Source of the DNA: Desulfobaccales bacterium
Lineage (GTDB): Bacteria; Desulfobacterota; Desulfobaccia; Desulfobaccales; 0-14-0-80-60-11
NCBI GenBank assembly: GCA_041648175.1
Contig: JBAZPO010000007.1
Coordinates: forward strand, 62,001-126,000
Length of the DNA stretch: 64,000 nt
Direction: 5' to 3'
The position numbers were made by a program, and so were the translations under genes. Below, piece after piece: positions 28,796-37,635 of the stretch. The stretch's first letter is position 1, and each line of letters opens with the position of its first letter. Under the pieces are notes generated by a model. The model was not told where the DNA came from. It saw nothing but the letters and a program-made list of their open reading frames with translations, and did no database searches.

Positions 28796-29446
28796 ATGCG
28801 GTGTGACGATTTCGTAAAGCAAGTATTTGACCTCATCAGTTCAGCCGTAGGCCTGGTTCTCATAAGTCCGCTGCTGTTAGTCATTGCCTGGTGCATTCAC
28901 CACGAAGACGGCGGGCCAGTCTTTTACCGGGGCGAGCGTGTGGGACGTCATGGCAAATTTTTCCGCATCTTCAAATTCCGCACCATGGTGGTGAATGCCG
29001 ACAAGATCGGCGGTCCCTCCACTCCAGATGACGATCCCCGCATAACCCGCTTCGGCCGCAAGTTACGGAAGCACAAGCTGGATGAGTTGCCCCAGCTAAT
29101 CAACGTGTTCCTGGGGGACATGAGCCTGGTGGGTCCCCGGCCCGAAGTGAAGTTTTATACCGATCTGTTTTCTGCCGAGGAAAGGGCCATCCTAAGTGTG
29201 CGTCCGGGGATTACAGACTGGGCTTCCATCTGGAACCCTGATGAGGGAAGCATTCTGGCGGGCGCCGAGGACCCTGACCAAGCTTATATGGAGCTTATTC
29301 GTCCTACCAAATTGAAGCTCCAGCTAAAATATTCCCAAAGACAGTCCCTAACAAATGATCTAAAAATTATCTTCTTAACGCTCTTGGCCATCGTTAAACC
29401 ACAAAGCCGGATCGTTATGGCTACCCAGCGGCAACTGGGATTATAA
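28796..29446 (+). CDS. Initiating undecaprenyl-phosphate sugar phosphotransferase (small monoPGT)
   Basis: 216 aa, the short PglC/WcaJ-core form. One re-entrant or membrane helix (about 11-33) is followed by GPVFYRGERVGRHGKFF near 40-56, KFRTM, the catalytic Asp-Glu dyad in KLDELPQLINVF (D96-E97), and the MSLVGPRPE motif. It transfers a sugar-1-phosphate to undecaprenyl phosphate, the first membrane step of repeat-unit synthesis. A UDP-diNAcBac- or QuiNAc-type donor would fit the FlaA1-like dehydratase at 9319. No N-terminal extension is present. Confidence 0.92.
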   Translation: MRCDDFVKQVFDLISSAVGLVLISPLLLVIAWCIHHEDGGPVFYRGERVGRHGKFFRIFKFRTMVVNADKIGGPSTPDDDPRITRFGRKLRKHKLDELPQLINVFLGDMSLVGPRPEVKFYTDLFSAEERAILSVRPGITDWASIWNPDEGSILAGAEDPDQAYMELIRPTKLKLQLKYSQRQSLTNDLKIIFLTLLAIVKPQSRIVMATQRQLGL

Positions 29447-29551
29447 AACTCCTCTACTATTATCCTTCATTCTGCCAAGACCTATTTCCAATTAAAGGAA
29501 TTGCAGATTGAGACCGGGAAATCTAAAAACCTCAAGTAATGGGAGGGGGTA

Positions 29552-30529
29552 ATGTCCTACTCCAAAAACCTTCTAGAATCTTTATACCGTACCATGATTC
29601 GCATAAGACTTTGCGAAGAGAGTCTGGTGGAACCAATCTCAAGAGGGAAAATCCGTTGCCCCTGTCATCTTTATTCCGGGCAGGAAGCAGTAGCCGCAGG
29701 TATCTGTGCCTCCTTGAATGAAAGTGACTATGTTTTTGGCAACCATCGTTCTCATGGTCATTACCTGGCCAAGGGCGGCAGCATGCGGGAAATGGTCGCC
29801 GAGTTTTTTGGTTGCGAGACTGGATGTTCCCGGGGTCGCGGAGGATCAATGCATCTCATCGCACCTGAAGTGGGAATGTTGGGCGCGGCCCCAATTGTTG
29901 CAGGTACTATTTCATTGGCGATGGGAGCAGCGATGGCGTCCTTTATACGACAAGATCAAAAGATATCTGTCAGTTTTTTTGGTGATGGAGCAACTGGTGA
30001 AGGAGTTTTGTATGAATGTTTGAACTTTGCTGCCCTCAAGAAGTTGCCTATGGTCTTTGTCTGTGAGAATAATTTTTATGCCACGCATATGCCCGTTCAG
30101 GATTGCCGGGTAGAAAATAACCTTTTCCGAATTGGGGAGCCCTTCTGCATCCCGAGCTTTGAAGTAGATGGTAATGATGTGCTGAAAGTTTATGAGGTTG
30201 GGAAGCAAGCCATAGCCCAGTGCCGAGAGGGCAAGGGGCCGGTATTCATCGAATGTTTGACCTATCGTTTCAGGGGACATGTGGGGCCCGATGATAACAT
30301 TCAGGGCTCGCACACCGATATCCGCCCCAGGGAAGAGGTTGAGAGCTGGTTAGAGCGAGACCCCATAGCTTTGTTTGAAGATTATCTAATTAGTAATATC
30401 TTGTTGGAACAAGATAAACTTGCCGATATACGCCGCGACGCCGAACTTGAAGTCTTTGAGGCCCACGCTTTTGCCATGGCCAGTCCCCTTCCGGATGAAA
30501 AGGATTTGACCAATTATGTCTTTAAGTAA
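29552..30529 (+). CDS. TPP-dependent 2-oxoacid dehydrogenase-type E1, alpha subunit
   Basis: 325 aa, the length expected for an E1 alpha chain. Landmarks: HLYSGQEAVAAGICASL near 38, FGNHRSHGHYLAKGG near 66, GRGGSMH, and the TPP-binding motif FGDGATGEG near 143-150 closed by ENNFYATH near 171. Its partner is the adjacent beta subunit (14-bp overlap). No E2 or E3 gene is in the window. The pair sits inside a glycan locus next to aminotransferases, so it may decarboxylate pyruvate or a keto-sugar acid and pass a two-carbon unit to a sugar, rather than feed central metabolism. That role is inference. Confidence 0.88.
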   Translation: MSYSKNLLESLYRTMIRIRLCEESLVEPISRGKIRCPCHLYSGQEAVAAGICASLNESDYVFGNHRSHGHYLAKGGSMREMVAEFFGCETGCSRGRGGSMHLIAPEVGMLGAAPIVAGTISLAMGAAMASFIRQDQKISVSFFGDGATGEGVLYECLNFAALKKLPMVFVCENNFYATHMPVQDCRVENNLFRIGEPFCIPSFEVDGNDVLKVYEVGKQAIAQCREGKGPVFIECLTYRFRGHVGPDDNIQGSHTDIRPREEVESWLERDPIALFEDYLISNILLEQDKLADIRRDAELEVFEAHAFAMASPLPDEKDLTNYVFK

Positions 30530-31586
30530 TCGAAAGCTCCAATACAGTTTGGCCATCAACGAAGCGCTGCACCAGATGATGGCTGCCGATGAGTCGGTTT
30601 TTTTAATCGGTCAGGGTGTCAAGAGCCCCTGGTATGTGGGAAATACGGCCCAAGGATTGCTAGAGGCATTCGGCGACCGGCGAGTCATCGACACACCCGT
30701 TTCAGAGAACGCTATAACCGGTGCAGCGGTCGGAGCAGCCATTGCCGGTATGCGCCCCGTTGTTGTCCACCCTCGTATGGATTTCATGTTTTATGCACTT
30801 GATCCCATTATCAATGAAGCCGCCAATTGGTATTATATGAATGGCGGCAGGGCCTCAGTGCCCATTGTCATCTGGGCAATTATCAATCGGGGTGGTGAAC
30901 AGGCGGCCCAGCATTCACAAGCGCTCCATGCCATGTTCGCTCATATTCCGGGGCTGAAAGTGGTAATGCCCTCTACAGCCTTTGATGCCAAGGGCCTGAT
31001 GATCGCAGCGATCAAAGATCCTAATCCTGTCATATTCATTGATGATCGGTGGCTTCATGAGACTGAAGATACAGTACCTGAGAGAATCTACGAAGTGGAA
31101 ATCGGCAAAGGGATTATTCGTAGAAAAGGTTCCGACGTCACTTTAGTAGCTACATCATTTATGGTCCAAGAAGCGCTGAAAGCAGCCCGAGAACTTGCCC
31201 GTGAAAAGATCGACGTGGAACTGATCGATCTGCGCACAGTCAAGCCTATTGATCAAGATCTTATCTTTAGGTCAATTAAGAAGACCGGCCGATTGCTGAT
31301 AACCGATGGGGGATGGAAGACCTGTGGCCTAGCCGCGGAAATCGCGGCTATGGCTTGTGACACTATGTTCGAATACCTGAAGGTCCCCATCAAAAGAATA
31401 ACCTTACCGGATTGTCCTGCTCCTGCCAGTAAAGCCCTTGAAGCAGCTTATTACCCTAAAGCTGAAAGCATTGTACATGCAGTTCGAGAGTTAATGAACA
31501 CAAAGGCAAAATTCACTTATATCAGGAAAAGGTCTCGTGCGCGCATATCCTCGACCAGTTCCTCGCCTAAGACTTATAATCCTTAA
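30516..31586 (+). CDS. TPP-dependent 2-oxoacid dehydrogenase-type E1, beta subunit
   Basis: 356 aa. Transketolase pyrimidine-binding domain first: VFLIGQGVKSPW near 26, DTPVSENAITGAAVGAAIAGMRPVVVHPRMDFM near 60-90, then ALHAMFAHIPGLKVVMPST. The C-terminal transketolase_C domain starts near 210 (VTLVATSFMVQEAL) with VELIDLRTVKPID. Standard E1 beta chains are about 325 aa; this one has an extra basic tail of about 25 residues (KRSRARISSTSSS). The ATG lies inside the alpha gene, so the two are translationally coupled and should form an alpha2beta2 enzyme. Confidence 0.88.
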   Translation: MSLSNRKLQYSLAINEALHQMMAADESVFLIGQGVKSPWYVGNTAQGLLEAFGDRRVIDTPVSENAITGAAVGAAIAGMRPVVVHPRMDFMFYALDPIINEAANWYYMNGGRASVPIVIWAIINRGGEQAAQHSQALHAMFAHIPGLKVVMPSTAFDAKGLMIAAIKDPNPVIFIDDRWLHETEDTVPERIYEVEIGKGIIRRKGSDVTLVATSFMVQEALKAARELAREKIDVELIDLRTVKPIDQDLIFRSIKKTGRLLITDGGWKTCGLAAEIAAMACDTMFEYLKVPIKRITLPDCPAPASKALEAAYYPKAESIVHAVRELMNTKAKFTYIRKRSRARISSTSSSPKTYNP

Positions 31587-31630
31587 AATAATCAACATGT
31601 TAAGCTATGATCCCGGGGGTACCAGAGAGT

Positions 31631-32737
31631 ATGGCATATCGGGTTAAGTTTGTTGATCCGGCAAAAGTTTACCGGATGATCAAGGCTGAACTGGATGCGG
31701 CCTACTTTGAGGTTATGTCCAAAGGTGATTTAATCGACCGCGGGCAGCTCAAAGGTTTCGAAGAGAATCTGGCTGCCTTTGTGGGCACTAAATACGCGGT
31801 GGGTTTGAACAGTGGCTACGACGCTCTCCATATGTCTTTGCGAGCCGCTGGCCTAGGGCCGGGAGATGAAGTGATCGTGCCGGCTCACACCTTTGTCGCC
31901 TCCGCCTCCGCCATTGTGAACGTCGGGGCTAAGCCGGTGCTGGTTGATGTGGGGAAGGACTTCAATATCGACTGCGGCAAGATCGAAGCAGCTATCACTT
32001 CCAAAACTCGGGGACTCATGCCCGTGCATCTCAACGGCTACATGGCCGATATGGTCTGGGTCATGGAGATTGCCGAAAAGTATAACCTGATAGTGGTGGA
32101 GGATGCCTGCCAGAGCCTTGGCTCTGCTATGCTGGGGAAAAAAGCGGGATCATGGGGCCTAACGGGTTGCTGGAGTTTTTACCCTTTCAAGATTTTGGGG
32201 GGTTACGGAGACGGCGGGGCCATTACCACCAATGACCCGGAGGTGGCTCTGTTTGCCACCCGGATGCGCTATAATGGCGAAGATCGCCTGACCGGAGAAT
32301 ACCACGGCCATGGTTTTACCTGCCTCCTGGACAACCTGCAGGCGGCCTTTCTGGACGTCAAACTCAGGCATCTGCCAGGTTGGATTGTGAGACGCAGAGA
32401 GATCGCTGAACATTACCGCGCCAGGTTATCGGATATCCCTGATGTGCTCCTGCCCCATTACGATGACCCCAGAAGAGATCACGTTTATCAAAACTACGTG
32501 GTCAGGGCCACACAAGGAAATGACTTTTCCGAATATTTAAAAGACAATGGAGTGGAGGTCCTGACCCAATTCCGTAAGCCTTATTATCGGCACGAAGCGT
32601 TAAACTTGGAAGACCGGGGCTTTCCGGAAACGGAAGCCTTAAGCCGGGAGGTTTGCTCCCTGCCCATGAACGTAGAGATTACCGATGAAGAAGTCGATTA
32701 TGTGATTGCGGTGGTGCGGCGATTCTACGGTAAATAA
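31631..32737 (+). CDS. DegT/DnrJ/EryC1-type sugar aminotransferase
   Basis: 368 aa from the ATG at 31631 (GGGGGT about ten bases upstream). An ATG at 31607 would add eight residues without a ribosome site. PLP fold type I landmarks: ALHMSLRAAGLGPGDEVIVPAHTFVASA near 55-80, VEDACQSLGS near 155, and the Schiff-base lysine in SFYPFKILGGYGDGG (K near 187). It transfers an amino group to a keto sugar, such as the 4-keto product of the FlaA1-like enzyme at 9319. It is the last gene before an intrinsic terminator. Confidence 0.9.
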   Translation: MAYRVKFVDPAKVYRMIKAELDAAYFEVMSKGDLIDRGQLKGFEENLAAFVGTKYAVGLNSGYDALHMSLRAAGLGPGDEVIVPAHTFVASASAIVNVGAKPVLVDVGKDFNIDCGKIEAAITSKTRGLMPVHLNGYMADMVWVMEIAEKYNLIVVEDACQSLGSAMLGKKAGSWGLTGCWSFYPFKILGGYGDGGAITTNDPEVALFATRMRYNGEDRLTGEYHGHGFTCLLDNLQAAFLDVKLRHLPGWIVRRREIAEHYRARLSDIPDVLLPHYDDPRRDHVYQNYVVRATQGNDFSEYLKDNGVEVLTQFRKPYYRHEALNLEDRGFPETEALSREVCSLPMNVEITDEEVDYVIAVVRRFYGK

Positions 32738-32747
32738 ACTGGTCCTT

Positions 32748-32810
32748 GGCCCACAGAAAGCCCCCAACAGCTCATTCAGGTTGGCCGCGGCTCAATGTGG
32801 GTCTTTTTTT
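32748..32810 (+). terminator. Intrinsic terminator after the DegT gene
   Basis: An 8-bp outer stem pairs 32748-32755 with 32796-32803 (one G-U), with a smaller inner stem (CCAAC/GTTGG, 32764-32768 with 32780-32784). Seven Ts follow at 32804-32810. It begins 11 bp after the DegT stop, so the main exopolysaccharide transcript probably ends or is attenuated here. Confidence 0.7.
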
Positions 32811-32826
32811 GTCAATAAAGGAGATG

Positions 32827-34008
32827 ATGGTGGGCCTGAAGCTAAGCACGCGTCATGAATGGGTGATGCAGTCTGAAATTAGAAATATGTCCATTGAATG
32901 TGACCGGGTTAAGGGAATCAACTTGTCCCAGGGGGTATGCGATCTGGCAGTACCCGCCTTAGTTCGCCAGGGTGCACAAAAGGCTATCGACGCGGGGATC
33001 AACACCTATACCCGCTATGACGGCCTGATCGAACTGAGACAGGCCATCGCCCACAAGCAAAAACTGTTTACCGGGATGGACCCGGATCCAGAAACGGAAA
33101 TCATTGTCAGCGCGGGCACCACCGGCGCCTTTTATTGCGCCTGTTTAGCGCTGCTCAATCCAGGGGATGAAGTCATCCTGTTTGAACCTTATTATGGCTA
33201 CCATATCAGCACCCTGGTGGCCACCCAGGCGGTTCCTGTATATGTGAGGATGGAACCGCCAGATTGGACCTTTAGCGACCAGGATCTGGAGAAAGTGCTC
33301 AGCCCAAAAACTCGAGGGATTATGATTAATACTCCCGCCAATCCTTCGGGCAAGGTTTTTACTGACCAAGAACTGGAGCGCCTTGCAACCTTTGCCGCCC
33401 GACACGACTTGTTCGTATTCACCGATGAAATTTACGAACACTTTGTCTACGACGGCAACAACCATATACCGCCTGCCACCTTGCCTGGGATGAAAGAGCG
33501 CACCATAACCATTTCCGGACTTTCAAAAACCTTTAGCATCACGGGCTGGAGGGTTGGCTACAGTATCTGCGATGCGAAGTGGGCTCAGACAATCGGCTAT
33601 TTCAATGACTTGGTTTATGTGTGTGCCCCTGCGCCGTTGCAGATGGGAGTGGCGAGGGGACTGATGGAATTGCCAGCCGATTACTATGAAAGCCTGGCCA
33701 GAGAATATGTGGACAAACGGGACAAGATCTGTGGGACGTTAACCCAAACAGGACTGGAACCCTATGTGCCCCAAGGGGCTTACTATGTCCTGGCCGATAT
33801 TTCCCAAATTCCAGGGAATAACAGCAAAGAAAAAGCCATGAACTTGCTGAATCGGACGGGTGTGGCCTGCGTCCCCGGCGAAGCCTTCTATCACGATGAC
33901 GCAGGCCAAAATCTGGCGAGATTTTGTTTCGCCAAAGAAGATGCGGTGTTGGATCAGGCCTGCCGAAGGATCGAAAAGTCGGGAAATCTTCTCTTCAGTC
34001 GCTCATGA
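32827..34008 (+). CDS. Class I/II PLP-dependent aminotransferase
   Basis: 393 aa. AAAGGAG at 32817-32823 favours a start at the ATG at 32827 (or the adjacent GTG at 32830); the TTG at 32746 lies in the terminator. Motifs: GINLSQGVCDLAVP near 35, YTRYDGLIELRQAI, NTPANPSGKVF near 165, FTDEIYEHFVYDG near 198, and the PLP lysine in SGLSKTFSITGWRVGY near 233. It belongs to the aspartate/kynurenine aminotransferase-like group acting on amino acids or keto acids. It may be unrelated to glycan synthesis or may supply an amino or keto acid to it. It is separated from the locus by a terminator. Confidence 0.87.
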   Translation: MVGLKLSTRHEWVMQSEIRNMSIECDRVKGINLSQGVCDLAVPALVRQGAQKAIDAGINTYTRYDGLIELRQAIAHKQKLFTGMDPDPETEIIVSAGTTGAFYCACLALLNPGDEVILFEPYYGYHISTLVATQAVPVYVRMEPPDWTFSDQDLEKVLSPKTRGIMINTPANPSGKVFTDQELERLATFAARHDLFVFTDEIYEHFVYDGNNHIPPATLPGMKERTITISGLSKTFSITGWRVGYSICDAKWAQTIGYFNDLVYVCAPAPLQMGVARGLMELPADYYESLAREYVDKRDKICGTLTQTGLEPYVPQGAYYVLADISQIPGNNSKEKAMNLLNRTGVACVPGEAFYHDDAGQNLARFCFAKEDAVLDQACRRIEKSGNLLFSRS

Positions 34009-34347
34009 GCTTGCCGCTCTCTCAAAACCATGAAAAACCCGGTAGGGCGGGCGTCCCCGCCCGCCACTCAACCTTGAACTTTGAACCTTGAACCTTGAAC
34101 TTTTCAAGACAGAGAGTGAGTTAATATCTTGCCTGGTCCTCCTCCCGGACCCTGTCTGGCAGTTTCTGGCTGCCCTGATGCTGACCACCCCTCCTGGAAG
34201 ATTTGCACTTGTAATGATTTATTTGTGGCCTCTTCCCACATGGCTTATATAATATATTAAGGGGTCCCAGGGGCCATCTTGGAGTACGGACATTTGGCGC
34301 TGCCCAAAAGGGAAGCGCTTTTCGATTCTTGGCGGAAGAGGTTGAAC
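34009..34347 (+). other. Intergenic region with dispersed-type repeats and weak promoter
   Basis: No credible gene. It contains a 7-bp-arm GC hairpin (34046-34065), a 7-bp-period tandem repeat (34074-34100), and an AT-rich TATAAT at 34248-34253 with a poor -35 (TTGTGG, 19-bp spacing). The TATAAT could drive the glycosyltransferase gene at 34348. Repeats of this look are widely scattered in environmental bacterial genomes, so the stretch may be an insertion between two older neighbours. Confidence 0.5.
34045..34100. repeat. GC hairpin plus four 7-bp TTGAAC repeats
   Basis: GGCGGGC (34046-34052) and GCCCGCC (34059-34065) form a perfect inverted repeat. It is followed by TTGAAC at 34074, 34081, 34088 and 34095, period 7. 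No coding potential. Confidence 0.8.
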
Positions 34348-35601
34348 ATGCCGGGCCCCCGGGTCGCTTACATCCTGCTCTGGTTTCCAGAACCCAGCCA
34401 GACCTTCGTCCTGAATGAAGTCAACACCTTAGCCAAATTGGGCCTTGACCTCAAGGTCTATACGCTTTACGGCCCCCGTCCGTCAGACCGGGTTTCGGGT
34501 ATGGCGTCCGCGGCCGCGCCCGTGCGGCGACTGGGGCTCGCCGCTTCAGGGGTGTTGCTCAAAGAACTGGCTGGGCTGCGACAGCGTTGGGGAGCCGGCG
34601 CCACACGGTTCGTTGCCGGCGTGATCGCCAGGCGGTGGCGCTCCCTGGAGACTGCCGGGGAGGCCCTCTGGGCTGTCCTGGCGGGGGTGTACCTGGCCCG
34701 CCTATTCGTCTCCGATGGCATTACCCATATCCACGCGCCTTGGGCGGATGGGCCGGCCACCGCTGCCTGGGTGGCTTCCCGGCTCACGGGCATCCCCTTC
34801 AGCTTCAGTGCCCGGGCCGGCGACATTTATCCCGCCGATGGGGCACTGACGGAGAAGATTCAGGCGGCTGCCTTTGTCAGGATCAACAACCGGGCCAATT
34901 TGAGCTACCTGGCCGGCATGGCCGGTGGCGAAGCCAACAAGATTCACCTGATCTATAACGGGGTCGCCATCAAAGACTACACCCTGGCGCCCGCGTCCAT
35001 GGCGCCTCCTATCAAGATCGTGGCCCTGGGGCGTTTCGTCAGGACCAAGGGCTTCGACGTGTTGCTGCGCGCCGCCCAGATCCTTACGTCAAAAGGCCTG
35101 GATTTTCACCTGACCCTGGCGGGCTGGGGTCCCCGTGGGCTGGCATGGAAGTCGTTGGCCTTCAGGTTGGGCCTTAAGTCCAGGGTCTCGTTCCCCGGAT
35201 TTATTCCCTACAACCAGGTATCCCGCCTGTTGGCCGGGGCCGACGTCTTCGTGATGCCCTGCGTGGTGCATTCGTCCAGCGACCGGGATGGCATCCCCAA
35301 CGTGATCATGGAAGCGTTGCTGCATCGTCTGCCCGTGGTGGCCTCGGATGTGGCCGGCATCAGCGAAGTGATTCAGGACAAAGAAACCGGGTTGCTGGTG
35401 CCTCAGCAGGACCCTGTCGCGTTGGCCCAGGCCATCAGCAGCATGGTCGAAGACCGGCAGGCCGCGCTGGCCATGGCTCAACGGGGACGGGACCTGGTGC
35501 TCAGGCAATTCGATTCAGAGGGGAACCACCGCAAACTTTTCAAGCTGTTCGCAGACCCTGAGGTGAATCGGCTTGGCAGACTTGCAGCAATGGATTTGTA
35601 A
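34348..35601 (+). CDS. GT4-family glycosyltransferase
   Basis: 417 aa from the ATG at 34348 (AGAGG upstream), where conserved sequence RVAYILLWFPEPSQTFV begins; the TTG at 34279 would add 23 residues. Acceptor half: FPEPSQTFVLNEV near 13, HIHAPWADGPATAAW near 130, FSFSARAGDIYP. Donor half: KIVALGRFVRTKGFDVLL near 220, and SSSDRDGIPNVIMEALLHRLPVVAS near 305-330. It fits exosortase/colanic-type GT4 enzymes. It is paired with the amidotransferase gene 62 bp downstream, and both are GC-rich like the start of the locus. Confidence 0.88.
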   Translation: MPGPRVAYILLWFPEPSQTFVLNEVNTLAKLGLDLKVYTLYGPRPSDRVSGMASAAAPVRRLGLAASGVLLKELAGLRQRWGAGATRFVAGVIARRWRSLETAGEALWAVLAGVYLARLFVSDGITHIHAPWADGPATAAWVASRLTGIPFSFSARAGDIYPADGALTEKIQAAAFVRINNRANLSYLAGMAGGEANKIHLIYNGVAIKDYTLAPASMAPPIKIVALGRFVRTKGFDVLLRAAQILTSKGLDFHLTLAGWGPRGLAWKSLAFRLGLKSRVSFPGFIPYNQVSRLLAGADVFVMPCVVHSSSDRDGIPNVIMEALLHRLPVVASDVAGISEVIQDKETGLLVPQQDPVALAQAISSMVEDRQAALAMAQRGRDLVLRQFDSEGNHRKLFKLFADPEVNRLGRLAAMDL

Positions 35602-35663
35602 AGGTATTCATCAGGACATCCGCCCCGGGCGGGCAGAAGCCTTAAGGCCTTCGGAAAAGATAT

Positions 35664-37565
35664 ATGTGCGGTATTGCGGGATTCATTAACGCCCCGGCTG
35701 CGCCGGAGCAACAACGGCAATGGATTGACTCCATGGCCGCGACCCTGGCCCACCGCGGCCCGGATAGCCATGGCATTTGGGTGGAAGGGCAGGTGGCCCT
35801 GGGACATCGGCGCCTGAGCATTATCGACCTGCAAGGCGGCCAGCAGCCCATGCTGGATTGGGACGAGCGCGCCGTCATCGTGTTCAACGGTGAGATCTAT
35901 AATTTCCAGGAGATTCGGACCCGCCTGGAACGCCGGGGCTATCGCTTCCGAACGAACTCCGACACCGAAGTCTTGCTCAATGCCTACCTGGAGGATGGGC
36001 CGGAGTGCCTTAACTCTTTAGAAGGGATGTTCGCCTTTGCCATCTGGGACAAAGAGAAACAGGCCCTCTTTGCGGCCCGGGACCGCATGGGCAAGAAGCC
36101 CTTTTACTATACACACCAAAACGGCGTTTTTGCCTTTGCCTCGGAGTTGACGGCTTTTTCCCGCCTGCCCCTGCTGACGCTCAACGTGGAGCGGGAAAGC
36201 ATCGCCCGTTTCCTGGCCTATGAATATGTGCCCACGCCTGCAAGCATCTACCAACAGGTCTTTAAGCTGCGCCCGGGATATTACCTGACTTTTGCCTCCG
36301 GACAAGTGGCCACCAGGCGTTACTGGGACATCCCCTTGCCCGAGACCCGGACGCGCCTATCGGAAGAAGATTGCAGCCGCCAACTGCGGAGCCTCATGAG
36401 CCGTGCGGTGGCGCGTCGCCTCATCAGCGACGTTCCCCTGGGAGTCTTGCTGAGCGGCGGTATCGATTCCTCGGCTGTGGTGGGGCTCATGGCTGAACTG
36501 GTGCCGGCTAAAGAGATCAAGACCTTCACCATCGGCTTCCATGAAAAGAGTTATGACGAGTCTCCTTATGCCCGCCAGGTGGCCCAAGCCTTGGGGACCG
36601 ACCATTACGAAGAAATCCTGAGCGCCACCCAAGCCGCCAAGCTTCTGCCGGATATCATCACTCGGTTGGACGAGCCCCTGGCCGACCCGTCCGTGCTGCC
36701 CACGTATCTTTTGTCCCAGGTGACCCGGCGCCGGGTGACCGTGGCCCTGGGCGGCGACGGTGGCGACGAGCTCTTTGGGGGGTATGAGCACTTCCCAGGT
36801 TTTCTCCTTTCGGAGAACTACTTAAAAATTCCGGCCTGGCTCAGACGACATGTCCTTGAGCCCCTGGGAAGCCTTCTGCCCATCTCTTCCGGTTACATCA
36901 GCCCCAGACACGTGGTGGAACGCTTCATCGCGGGAACCCGGGTAGCCCCCTGGCTGCGGACCCAGATCTGGCTGGGGGCCTTGACTGCGGACATGCAACA
37001 GGCACTCTGGCGGGCGCCCATGCCTGAACTGTTGCAGGTGGATAACCTGTATGCCGAAACCAAGGCCCTATACGACGGCTATCCTGCCCGCGAGCCGTTC
37101 AGCCGGGTCTTCTATCTGTTCGCCCGCCAGTTTCTCCTGGATTACATCCTGGTCAAGGTGGACCGCTGTTCCATGATGCATGCCCTGGAGATCAGGGCGC
37201 CCTTCCTGGATACCGATGTGGTGGAATTCGTATCCCGCTTGCCCTACTGGATGAAAGTGAGATACGGTAAGCGCAAATATCTGTTAAAACGGGCACTTAA
37301 AGATCTGTTCCCCAAAGACATCATTAACCGGAAGAAAAGAGGTTTTCTGATTCCCACGTCCCTATGGCTCAAGGAGATACTTCGCCCCCTGGTGGAGGAA
37401 TTTCTGGGGGAGCGCCACCTGAGACAACAGGGACTGTTCAAGCCCGAATTTGTCCGGCAGCTTCTTAAGGAGCATAACACCGGGGTCGCAGATCACCGGC
37501 GCCAGCTCTGGACCCTTTTGGTGCTGCAATTATGGTTGCATCATCATGGCGCCACCATCGCCTGA
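35664..37565 (+). CDS. asnB: AsnB-type glutamine-dependent amidotransferase
   Basis: 633 aa. The glutaminase domain starts with catalytic Cys2 (MCGIAGF) and carries GHRRLSIIDLQGGQQPM near 52 and FNGEIYNFQE. The synthetase domain has the PP-loop SGGIDSSAVVGL near 263, LGGDGGDELFGGYEH near 362 and a C-terminal KVDRCSMMHALEIRAPFLD. Length and motif spacing match the exosortase-system amidotransferase subgroup as well as ordinary AsnB. Next to a glycosyltransferase it may amidate a uronic acid of the polymer instead of making asparagine; sequence alone does not decide. Confidence 0.88.
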   Translation: MCGIAGFINAPAAPEQQRQWIDSMAATLAHRGPDSHGIWVEGQVALGHRRLSIIDLQGGQQPMLDWDERAVIVFNGEIYNFQEIRTRLERRGYRFRTNSDTEVLLNAYLEDGPECLNSLEGMFAFAIWDKEKQALFAARDRMGKKPFYYTHQNGVFAFASELTAFSRLPLLTLNVERESIARFLAYEYVPTPASIYQQVFKLRPGYYLTFASGQVATRRYWDIPLPETRTRLSEEDCSRQLRSLMSRAVARRLISDVPLGVLLSGGIDSSAVVGLMAELVPAKEIKTFTIGFHEKSYDESPYARQVAQALGTDHYEEILSATQAAKLLPDIITRLDEPLADPSVLPTYLLSQVTRRRVTVALGGDGGDELFGGYEHFPGFLLSENYLKIPAWLRRHVLEPLGSLLPISSGYISPRHVVERFIAGTRVAPWLRTQIWLGALTADMQQALWRAPMPELLQVDNLYAETKALYDGYPAREPFSRVFYLFARQFLLDYILVKVDRCSMMHALEIRAPFLDTDVVEFVSRLPYWMKVRYGKRKYLLKRALKDLFPKDIINRKKRGFLIPTSLWLKEILRPLVEEFLGERHLRQQGLFKPEFVRQLLKEHNTGVADHRRQLWTLLVLQLWLHHHGATIA

Positions 37566-37635
37566 GGTTAACCCCTAATCCAAACGTCCCTCCATTTATG
37601 GTCATTATCGGCCAACCCTTTCAGCGTCACCCCCA

